From Oscillospiraceae bacterium (lineage in GTDB: Bacteria > Bacillota > Clostridia > Oscillospirales > Ruminococcaceae): a DNA stretch of 5,049 bases. The notes beneath the pieces were generated by a model that made no database searches, was not told the origin of the DNA, and worked only from the letters and a program-made list of their open reading frames with translations. This document shows, piece by piece, positions 1-5,049 of the stretch. Within the stretch, counting starts at the first letter, position 1. Each line of letters begins with the position of its first letter. The stretch spans positions 1 through 5,049 of the forward strand of contig JAFQND010000090.1 of the NCBI GenBank assembly GCA_017396055.1, given 5' to 3'. A program made the translations under genes and the position numbers.

Positions 1-405
1 CCTCTGCGTGTACAGGGCTGTTTCGTCAGCGACGGAGAGGTAGAGGCTGTGGTCAGCTATATCAAGGACAGCCTGAAAGAACAGGTAGAGTACGACGCCA
101 ATATCATTGAAGAGATCAATCGTCAGGCTGCTGCCGAATCCGGCAGCAAAGGCGGAGGGGGCGGCGGTTCGGATGAGTCCGACCCTCTCTATGTCGAAGC
201 TGTCGACGCCATCCTCGATGCGGGACAGGCTTCCACCTCTTATCTGCAGCGCAAGCTGAAGGTGGGTTATGCCCGCGCTGCCCGTATTATGGACGAACTG
301 GAGGACCGCGGAATCGTCGGTCCTCAGGAAGGTTCCAAACCCCGCGAACTGCAGGTCACCCGTGCACAGTGGCAGGAGATTAAAGAGCGGATGGAGGATT
401 ATTGA
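1..405 (+). CDS. ftsK: FtsK/SpoIIIE-type DNA translocase, C-terminal fragment (5' end outside window)
   Basis: This is the last 134 residues of an FtsK/SpoIIIE family ATP-driven double-stranded DNA pump, which moves chromosome ends through the closing division or sporulation septum. The open frame runs in from base 1, so the GTG at 49 is an internal Val codon and not a start. Visible residues 1-20 (PLRVQGCFVSDGEVEAVV) match the end of the motor domain, where the family has R-x-Q-G-x-F-V-S-D. A helical stretch and a Ser/Gly/Asp linker with six consecutive glycines (about residues 53-58) follow. From about residue 62 comes the gamma winged-helix domain (DPLYVEAVDAIL, then ASTSYLQRKLKVGYARAARI and MDELEDRGIVGP), which in the family reads KOPS/SRS-like polarity sequences. 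The Walker motifs and membrane segments lie upstream of the window. FtsK and SpoIIIE cannot be told apart from this fragment. The end of the gene also carries the ribosome binding site of the next gene. Confidence 0.94.
   Translation, partial: PLRVQGCFVSDGEVEAVVSYIKDSLKEQVEYDANIIEEINRQAAAESGSKGGGGGGSDESDPLYVEAVDAILDAGQASTSYLQRKLKVGYARAARIMDELEDRGIVGPQEGSKPRELQVTRAQWQEIKERMEDY
393..397 (+). promoter_or_regulatory. Shine-Dalgarno site for the GNAT gene, inside the translocase gene
   Basis: GGAGG sits 9 bases before the ATG at 407 and lies within the last codons of the upstream gene. It fixes the acetyltransferase start and implies that ribosomes finishing the translocase can reinitiate. Confidence 0.75.
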
Positions 406-406
406 T

Positions 407-844
407 ATGGAGATCAGAGAAGCGCGAAAGGAAGACCTGTTCGGCCTTCTGGAACTGTACCAATACCTTGGCGATAATCCTGTTCCGGATGAATCCCCTG
501 AGCTGGATGCGCTGTGGGAGAAGATCACCGGCGATCCGAATATCCATCCCATCGTTCTCATCGAAGAAGGAATGATCGCCGCTTCCTGTACGGTCACCAT
601 CATCCCGAATCTGACCCATTCCCAACGGCCCTATGCTCTTGTTGAGAATGTGGTGACCCATCCCGATCACAACGGAAAGGGCTTCGGCACCATGGTCCTT
701 GACTATGCCCGCGAACTGGCAAAAGCTGCAAACTGCTATAAGATCATGCTCTGCACCAGCTCGAAAGCAGAGCGGACGCTGAATTTTTACCGCCGTGCCG
801 GCTATGAGTCGGAAACCAAGACGGCATTTTATCAGAAACTCTGA
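407..844 (+). CDS. GNAT-family N-acetyltransferase
   Basis: A 145-residue single-domain GCN5-related acetyltransferase, the normal length for the family, expected to transfer acetyl from acetyl-CoA to an amine in the cytoplasm. Residues 1-20 ([20 protein letters not shown]) form the usual first strand and helix. Motif A is at residues 81-94 ([14 protein letters not shown]): strand beta4 followed by the acetyl-CoA pyrophosphate loop, with N-G-K-G-F-G in place of the common R/Q-x-x-G-x-G/A. Motif B is near residues 119-133, ending in NFYRRAGYE, where the Tyr of the FYRRAGY block is the usual general acid candidate. The ATG at 407 is chosen because GGAGG at 393-397 lies 9 bases upstream and the N-terminal fold begins exactly there; the frame stays open further upstream but overlaps the translocase. 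Substrate cannot be read from sequence. One base separates its start from the upstream stop, so translational coupling to the translocase gene is likely. Confidence 0.93.
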   Translation: MEIREARKEDLFGLLELYQYLGDNPVPDESPELDALWEKITGDPNIHPIVLIEEGMIAASCTVTIIPNLTHSQRPYALVENVVTHPDHNGKGFGTMVLDYARELAKAANCYKIMLCTSSKAERTLNFYRRAGYESETKTAFYQKL

Positions 845-858
845 TCGCGGAGGAAAAC

Positions 859-2805
859 ATGAACGGATTCTTACCCACTACCCGTGAAGAAATGAATGCC
901 AGAGGCATTGCCGAACTGGATTATATCATTGTCACAGGCGATGCCTACGTGGACCATCCCAGCTTTGGTACTGCCATCATTTCACGCGTTGTCGAATCGG
1001 AAGGATATACCATCGGTGTCATATCACAGCCTGATTGGCGTTCTGACCGGGATTTCAAAAAACTCGGCCGGCCGAAATACGCTTTCCTTGTCAATTCCGG
1101 CAACATCGATTCGATGGTCGCCCACTATACCGCTGCGCTGAAAAAGCGTTCGGATGATGCTTATACCCCAGGCGGAAAGGCCGGCAGCCGTCCCGACCGC
1201 GCGGTGGATGTCTATTGTAAAAAGATCCGCGAGATCTATGACGATATCCCGCTTGTCATCGGCGGTCTGGAGGCATCTCTGAGACGTTTTGCTCACTATG
1301 ATTACTGGGATGACAATGTACGTCCGTCCATTCTTGTCAGCTCCGGTGCAGACCTTCTGATCTATGGCATGGGCGAGCTGCAGATCAGCGAGATCGTCAA
1401 TCGTCTTGCGGCGGGTGAACCGGTGGATGCTCTTCGCGACATCCGCGGCACCTGCTATCTTTGTGATCCTGCCGAAACTCCTTACGGCGGCGCCCAGTGT
1501 CCCGATTTTGAAGTCGTTTCCAGGGATAAGAAGAACTACTGCAAAGCCACGAAGATCCAGATGGACAATCAGGACGAGATCTACGGCAAAACCATTCTTC
1601 AGCGCCACGGAAACAGAATGCTCGTCCAGAATCCTCCCATGCGGGTACTGACGACCGAAGAACTGGATAAGGTCTATGCTCTGCCTTATATGCGCAGATG
1701 GCATCCTTCCTACGACGAACTGGGCGGTGTGCCCGGCATTGAGGAAGTGGAGTTTTCCATTGCCCACAACCGCGGATGCTTCGGCAACTGTAATTTCTGC
1801 TCGATCGCTTTCCATCAGGGCAGAAAGATCGCTGTGCGCAGCGAGGAATCGGTCCTCAGAGAGGCAAAACTGCTGACCGAACAGCCCGGCTTCAAGGGAT
1901 ATATCCATGACGTCGGCGGTCCTACCGCCAACTTCCGGCAGCCTTCCTGTTCCAAACAGCTGGAGCTGGGACTCTGTAAGGGTAAAAAATGCCTTGCTCC
2001 CACCCCCTGCAAAGCACTCGAGGTGGATCATCAGGCATATCTGGAGATGCTCAGAAAGATCCGTGCGATTCCCGGCATCAAAAAGGTATTTATCCGTTCG
2101 GGCATCCGTTTTGATTATATGATGCAGGATCCGGATGACAGCTTTTTCAAAGAACTGGTGGAGCATCATGTCTCCGGTCAGCTGAAGGTCGCGCCCGAAC
2201 ATTGCTCCGGTGATGTGCTGGACGCAATGGGCAAGCCCCATATCGATGTCTATAAGGACTTCTCGAAGAAGTTCTATGAGATCACCCAGAAACTGGGTAA
2301 GAAGCAGTATCTGGTACCCTATCTGATGTCTTCCCATCCCGGCAGCACCCTGAAGGACGCCGTGGAGCTGGCTCTCTTCTTAAAAGAGATGAATATCCGT
2401 CCCGAACAGGTACAGGACTTCTATCCCACTCCCGGTACCATTTCTACCTGTATGTTCTATACCGGCATGAATCCCTATACGATGGAGCCGGTGTTCGTGC
2501 CCCGGACACCTGAAGACAAGGCAATGCAGCGGGCGCTTTTACAGTATTTCCTTCCGAAGAATCAGGCGCTGGTCATCAAGGCTCTTCGCATGGCCGGCCG
2601 CAGCGATCTGATCGGAACCGGCAAAAACTGTCTCGTTCCGCCTATGACAGCCGAAAATCCCCGCCGTCAGCAGAATGGCCGGCAGAATGCTGCAAAAGCT
2701 GCGCCGAAGGGAAGAAACACTCCCGCGAAAGCCGGTCCCGGCAGAGCGGCAGCACCTGTACGCGGAAAAGCTGCCGGAAAGCCTGCACCCCGCAAAAAGA
2801 AATGA
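859..2805 (+). CDS. ygiQ: YgiQ-family radical SAM protein (UPF0313)
   Basis: A 648-residue member of the YgiQ/UPF0313 family of radical S-adenosylmethionine enzymes; no reaction is firmly assigned to the family as far as I know. The N-terminal family domain covers about residues 1-290, including [10 protein letters not shown] (28-37), the family's opening signature, and [16 protein letters not shown] (135-150). The radical SAM core starts near residue 296 with C307-x3-C311-x2-C314, the ligands for a [4Fe-4S] cluster that cleaves SAM. A second cysteine group follows: C364, C373, C378 and C384. Downstream family blocks include IRSGIRFDY (412-420), [13 protein letters not shown] (442-454), [12 protein letters not shown] (484-495) and [13 protein letters not shown] (518-530). 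From about residue 598 the protein ends in a Lys/Arg/Ala/Pro/Gly-rich tail finishing RKKK, probably disordered. The ATG at 859 has GGAGG at 849-853, 5 bases upstream, and 14 bases separate it from the GNAT gene. Identity is very secure; substrate is unknown. Confidence 0.96.
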   Translation: MNGFLPTTREEMNARGIAELDYIIVTGDAYVDHPSFGTAIISRVVESEGYTIGVISQPDWRSDRDFKKLGRPKYAFLVNSGNIDSMVAHYTAALKKRSDDAYTPGGKAGSRPDRAVDVYCKKIREIYDDIPLVIGGLEASLRRFAHYDYWDDNVRPSILVSSGADLLIYGMGELQISEIVNRLAAGEPVDALRDIRGTCYLCDPAETPYGGAQCPDFEVVSRDKKNYCKATKIQMDNQDEIYGKTILQRHGNRMLVQNPPMRVLTTEELDKVYALPYMRRWHPSYDELGGVPGIEEVEFSIAHNRGCFGNCNFCSIAFHQGRKIAVRSEESVLREAKLLTEQPGFKGYIHDVGGPTANFRQPSCSKQLELGLCKGKKCLAPTPCKALEVDHQAYLEMLRKIRAIPGIKKVFIRSGIRFDYMMQDPDDSFFKELVEHHVSGQLKVAPEHCSGDVLDAMGKPHIDVYKDFSKKFYEITQKLGKKQYLVPYLMSSHPGSTLKDAVELALFLKEMNIRPEQVQDFYPTPGTISTCMFYTGMNPYTMEPVFVPRTPEDKAMQRALLQYFLPKNQALVIKALRMAGRSDLIGTGKNCLVPPMTAENPRRQQNGRQNAAKAAPKGRNTPAKAGPGRAAAPVRGKAAGKPAPRKKK

Positions 2806-2826
2806 TCCAATAAAGGAGAAACATCC

Positions 2827-4014
2827 ATGGCAAATCCCGGCAAACATTCCTCCCGCGGCAGTTCCCCGCAGAAAAAATCTTCTGCTTCCAAAAGCAGCCA
2901 TTCCGGTTCTTATGGAAGAACCTCACACAGCCCGTCGGCTCAGCGCAAAAAACCTGCGTTGAACTGGCCTCTGATCGTTGCGTTCGCGGTTCTTCTGAGC
3001 GTTTATCTGATCGTCAGCCTTTTCAACGGACGAAACAGCGACCGTTGGAAAGAGGAATGGGATGGCCTGAAGGAAAATGTTTCTTCGTCGGTCAGCGGCC
3101 TGACAGGTGAGCTGAACAACAGCACTTCTTCAGAGCCATCGTCCGGAACGTCGGATGTTTCTTCTTCCAGACCGGCAGACAGCACTCCCGAACAGGGATC
3201 GGATGCTTCTTCTGCTGAACCTTCCGGCGATACTGCCGTAACGGAGCCTGAGACCGTCCGGGTACATTTCATCGATGTCGGCCAGGGCGATTCGATCCTG
3301 ATCGAGAACGGTACGGAAGCAGTCCTGATCGATGCCGGTGAAAATGATAAAGGCAGCATCGTCAAGGCTTATCTGAAAAACAAAGGCATCGAAAAACTGA
3401 ATATTGCCGTGGGTACCCATCCGCACTCTGACCATATCGGCGGTCTGGATACGGTACTCTATAAAGTCCCTGCGGATGAAGTATGGCAGCCCGATATGCC
3501 CGACAGCGTGATTCCTGCCAATCGTACCTATGAAGGCCTTCTGGATGCCATTGATGCCTGCGGTGCGGCGGACTATATTGTCGGCCCCGGTGATAAGGTG
3601 AATGTCTGCGGCGGCCTTCTGGAAGTACTGGGTCCTGTGGCATTGTACGAAGATCTGAACGATCTTTCGCTGGTACTGAAGTTTACATACGGTGAAAAGA
3701 GTTTCCTTTTTACCGGTGATATGGAGAAGCCTGCTGAGGCCGATCTGATCGCCTCCGGTGCCGATCTGGACGCAGATGTGCTGAAAATGGGACATCACGG
3801 CAGTTCCACCTCTTCCGGAAATGCATTTCTGGAGAAAGTCTCTCCCGACATTTATGTGATCACCTGCGGTGAAAACAATGACTATGGCCATCCGCACAGA
3901 GAGATCAGACAGATGCTCAAGGAAAAGAACGCCGAAAACTGGCGTACCGACCTGAACGGACATATTGTCATGACCTGTGACGGCAAAACCATCACGACCA
4001 CTTCTCAGAAATAA
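2827..4014 (+). CDS. membrane-anchored ComEC/Rec2-type metallo-beta-lactamase-fold hydrolase
   Basis: A 395-residue protein with three parts. Residues 1-44 are Ser-, Lys- and Arg-rich and presumably cytoplasmic. One hydrophobic segment at about 46-67 (NWPLIVAFAVLLSVYLIVSL) should anchor it with the C-terminus outside, by the positive-inside rule. A Ser/Thr/Glu/Pro-rich linker at about 84-142 would span the wall. The catalytic MBL domain occupies 143-395: VHFIDVGQGDSILIENG (146-162) is the signature of the ComEC C-terminal domain, followed by the metal motif H198-P-H200-S-D202-H203, TGD at 296-298, GHHGS at 322-326 and GHPH at 354-357. All expected metal ligands look intact. In ComEC this domain follows the DNA channel and is thought to be a nuclease or phosphodiesterase; here it stands alone, without the competence transmembrane domain. 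AGGAG at 2814-2818 supports the ATG at 2827, 21 bases after ygiQ. Substrate (DNA, nucleotides or wall polymer) is inference only. Confidence 0.93.
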   Translation: MANPGKHSSRGSSPQKKSSASKSSHSGSYGRTSHSPSAQRKKPALNWPLIVAFAVLLSVYLIVSLFNGRNSDRWKEEWDGLKENVSSSVSGLTGELNNSTSSEPSSGTSDVSSSRPADSTPEQGSDASSAEPSGDTAVTEPETVRVHFIDVGQGDSILIENGTEAVLIDAGENDKGSIVKAYLKNKGIEKLNIAVGTHPHSDHIGGLDTVLYKVPADEVWQPDMPDSVIPANRTYEGLLDAIDACGAADYIVGPGDKVNVCGGLLEVLGPVALYEDLNDLSLVLKFTYGEKSFLFTGDMEKPAEADLIASGADLDADVLKMGHHGSSTSSGNAFLEKVSPDIYVITCGENNDYGHPHREIRQMLKEKNAENWRTDLNGHIVMTCDGKTITTTSQK

Positions 4015-4026
4015 GGGGGAAGTACC

Positions 4027-4263
4027 ATGATCATCATCGACCGGATCGAAGAAGGGATCGCTGTCTGTGAGATCGGCGGCGGGCAGATGCTTTTAGAGCT
4101 GCGGCAGATATCCGAAGCGAAGGAAGGCGATGTGATCTTCTATAGTTTTGGCGAGGGCTGCTGGCGTACCGATACAGAAACGACCGCCGCAAGGAGAGAA
4201 AAGATTCTGTCCCGGGTACACAGCCGCCGCAGAAGAAGGGAACCGTCCAAAGAGAACGTTTGA
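4027..4263 (+). CDS. small DUF3006-like protein
   Basis: A 78-residue protein opening MIIIDRIEEGIAVCEIGGG, which is the typical start of DUF3006 proteins (M-x-x-V/I-D-R-I/F-E-x-x-x-A-V), followed by a short beta-rich body with KEGDVIF (32-38), the family's 'GD-V-hydrophobic' step. I recognise the family by pattern and have not run a profile search. No signal peptide or membrane segment is visible, so it should be cytoplasmic. The C-terminus from about residue 56 is strongly basic, with five consecutive arginines at 67-71, suggesting nucleic acid or acidic surface contact. Function of the family is unknown. From memory, DUF3006 proteins are often encoded beside ComEC-type MBL hydrolases in Firmicutes, exactly as here, with a 12-base gap. 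The ATG at 4027 has a purine-rich AAGGGGGAAG (4013-4022) just upstream. It is the last gene of the apparent operon. Confidence 0.8.
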   Translation: MIIIDRIEEGIAVCEIGGGQMLLELRQISEAKEGDVIFYSFGEGCWRTDTETTAARREKILSRVHSRRRRREPSKENV

Positions 4264-4293
4264 TTTTCGGATAAAATGACGGTGCTTTTTTTT
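4257..4293 (+). terminator. probable weak intrinsic terminator after the DUF3006-like gene
   Basis: A run of eight T (4286-4293) follows an imperfect hairpin. ATTTT (4263-4267) pairs with AAAAT (4273-4277) across a CGGAT loop, and CGTT (4257-4260) pairs with GACG (4278-4281, one G-U) with a two-base bulge. An alternative outer arm, ACCGTC (4242-4247) with GACGGT (4278-4283), is perfect but sits 15 bases further out on the 5' side. The stem is AT-rich and weak, so read-through into hprK is possible. The stop codon of the upstream gene (4261-4263) lies inside the hairpin. Confidence 0.5.
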
Positions 4294-4313
4294 CAAAAGA
4301 TTTCTGTGAAACC

Positions 4314-4342
4314 TTGCCAATGACAGACCTGTGTAGTATAAT
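4314..4342 (+). promoter_or_regulatory. sigma-A-type promoter for hprK
   Basis: TTGCCA (4314-4319, five of six to the -35 consensus) and TATAAT (4337-4342, perfect -10) are separated by exactly 17 bases. Transcription should start near 4348-4350, giving a leader of about 50 bases before the hprK ATG at 4400. There is no TGn extension of the -10. This is the only convincing promoter in the window and gives hprK expression independent of the upstream operon. Confidence 0.82.
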
Positions 4343-4359
4343 AATTTTTAGGATTATTA
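4339..4359. repeat. 7-bp inverted repeat across the hprK -10 and start region
   Basis: TAATAAT (4339-4345) and ATTATTA (4353-4359) are perfect reverse complements separated by seven bases. The left arm overlaps the -10 box and the right arm lies just past the expected transcription start. As RNA the left arm would mostly not be transcribed, so any role would be as a DNA operator rather than a hairpin. The arms contain only A and T in an AT-rich spacer, so chance is a serious alternative. Confidence 0.4.
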
Positions 4360-4399
4360 CAGCAATCAGGTATCTTTGCAGTAAAAGGGGGAAATTCAA

Positions 4400-5049
4400 A
4401 TGGTCTCGAAATACAGTATCTCGCTGGCGAAGATCATCAAGGAATTCTCGTTTGAAACCGTATATCTTCCCGGTGACCCCAGGGAGATCATGATCTCTTC
4501 CATTGATGTCAACCGTCCCGGTTTGTTCATTAACGGTTTCTATGATTATTTTGATGCTGACCGTATCCAGCTGCTGGGCATGATGGAAAATGCATACCTG
4601 AGCGACCTGCCCAAGGATGTGCTCAGAGAACGTATGGAACGGATGTGTGCGCTTCATGTTCCGCTGGTCGTCATCACCCGCGGTATGGAGGTACTGCCTG
4701 AGCTCAGAGAAGCAGCCGAGCGCCATGGTGTACCCATCGTACGCACCGAAGATTCCACCACCAATGTCATGGTCACCATGATCTCCTTCCTGAATGTCGA
4801 GCTGGCACCCCGTATTACCCGTCACGGTGTACTGGTCGAGTGCTATGGCGAAGGTATCCTGATCCTGGGCGACAGCGGCGTCGGTAAGAGTGAGGCTGCT
4901 ATTGAGCTTGTCAAGCGCGGACATCGTCTGATCGCGGACGATGCTGTTGAGATCAGAAGAGTCTCCAATAAGACTCTGGTCGGTTCTTCTCCCGAAAACA
5001 TCCGTCACTTTGTTGAGCTGCGCGGTATCGGTATTATCAATGCCCGCCG
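4400..5049 (+). CDS. hprK: HPr kinase/phosphorylase, N-terminal two thirds (runs off the right edge)
   Basis: The first 216 residues of HPr(Ser) kinase/phosphorylase; the family is about 310 residues, so roughly the last third is missing. The enzyme phosphorylates Ser46 of HPr with ATP or PPi and removes it by phosphorolysis, producing the CcpA corepressor that sets carbon catabolite repression and inducer exclusion. Residues 1-130 form the N-terminal domain (VNRPGLFINGFYDYF at 37-51 is a family block). The catalytic domain begins near residue 135: RHGVLVECYGEG carries H142, matching the active-site His. The Walker A loop is GDSGVGKS at 157-164, the acidic pair D180-D181 follows in HRLIADDAV, and the family signature ELRGIGIIN is at 206-214. 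All visible active-site residues are intact. The ATG at 4400 is supported by AAAAGGGGGA (4383-4392) 8 bases upstream. The reading frame is open to the last base. Confidence 0.97.
   Translation, partial: MVSKYSISLAKIIKEFSFETVYLPGDPREIMISSIDVNRPGLFINGFYDYFDADRIQLLGMMENAYLSDLPKDVLRERMERMCALHVPLVVITRGMEVLPELREAAERHGVPIVRTEDSTTNVMVTMISFLNVELAPRITRHGVLVECYGEGILILGDSGVGKSEAAIELVKRGHRLIADDAVEIRRVSNKTLVGSSPENIRHFVELRGIGIINAR

Noticed and set aside
151..168. Run of Gly codons in the translocase linker as a possible repeat or slippage site
   Set aside because: Gly/Ser/Asp-rich linkers between the FtsK motor and gamma domains are common, the codons are mixed (GGC, GGA, GGG, GGT), and the frame continues intact.
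49..405. A short independent gene starting at the GTG at 49
   Set aside because: The frame is open upstream to base 1 and the residues before the GTG match the conserved end of the FtsK motor domain, so this is an internal codon of a truncated gene.
1024..2337. A 437-codon open frame on the minus strand opposite ygiQ
   Set aside because: It lies wholly inside a confidently identified radical SAM gene, has no recognisable motif and no persuasive ribosome binding site; such long antisense frames arise from the codon pattern of the sense gene.
3130..3963. A 277-codon minus-strand frame opposite the MBL gene
   Set aside because: The sense strand encodes an intact MBL domain with all metal motifs; the antisense translation shows nothing recognisable.
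4307..4320. A possible catabolite response element (cre) at the hprK -35 box
   Set aside because: The left half TGAAAcC fits, but the central CG and the right half do not match the TGWAANCGNTNWCA pattern, so I do not call it.
4349..4399. Riboswitch or structured leader before hprK
   Set aside because: The expected leader is only about 50 bases and shows no strong hairpin or known riboswitch signature.
4034..5008. A 324-codon minus-strand frame spanning the DUF3006-like gene, the intergenic region and hprK
   Set aside because: It crosses two real genes and a clear promoter on the other strand, and its translation shows no family signature. It is a shadow of hprK codon use.

Overview
The window reads as an ordinary stretch of a Gram-positive, low-to-moderate GC Firmicute chromosome, most likely a gut-type Clostridia (Oscillospirales-like is my best guess). 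The evidence is the FtsK/SpoIIIE C-terminus, an HPr kinase/phosphorylase (the Firmicute-type HPr(Ser) regulator), strong GGAGG-type ribosome binding sites, and genes that are all co-directional with short gaps. The taxonomic guess is inference; no rRNA or other decisive marker is present.

Layout: all six genes are on the + strand. Positions 1-405 are the 3' end of an FtsK/SpoIIIE DNA translocase (linker plus gamma winged helix). A GNAT acetyltransferase follows after one base (407-844), then a YgiQ-type radical SAM protein (859-2805), a membrane-anchored ComEC-type metallo-beta-lactamase-fold hydrolase (2827-4014) and a small DUF3006-like protein (4027-4263). Gaps of 1-21 bp, each with a good Shine-Dalgarno sequence, suggest these five genes form one transcription unit whose promoter lies upstream of the window.

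The only real intergenic region is 4264-4399. It holds a probable weak intrinsic terminator (hairpin plus T8) and then a clear sigma-A-type promoter (TTGCCA, 17 bp, TATAAT) with a 7-bp inverted repeat across the -10 and expected start site. This promoter drives hprK, which begins at 4400 and runs off the right edge with its last third missing.

Functionally the window joins chromosome segregation (FtsK), a radical SAM enzyme of uncertain substrate, an extracellular MBL hydrolase paired with DUF3006, and the central switch of carbon catabolite repression (HprK). I see no mobile element, CRISPR array, tRNA or rRNA. I do not see a clearly novel system. The least-understood parts are the MBL/DUF3006 pair and the dyad at the hprK promoter.
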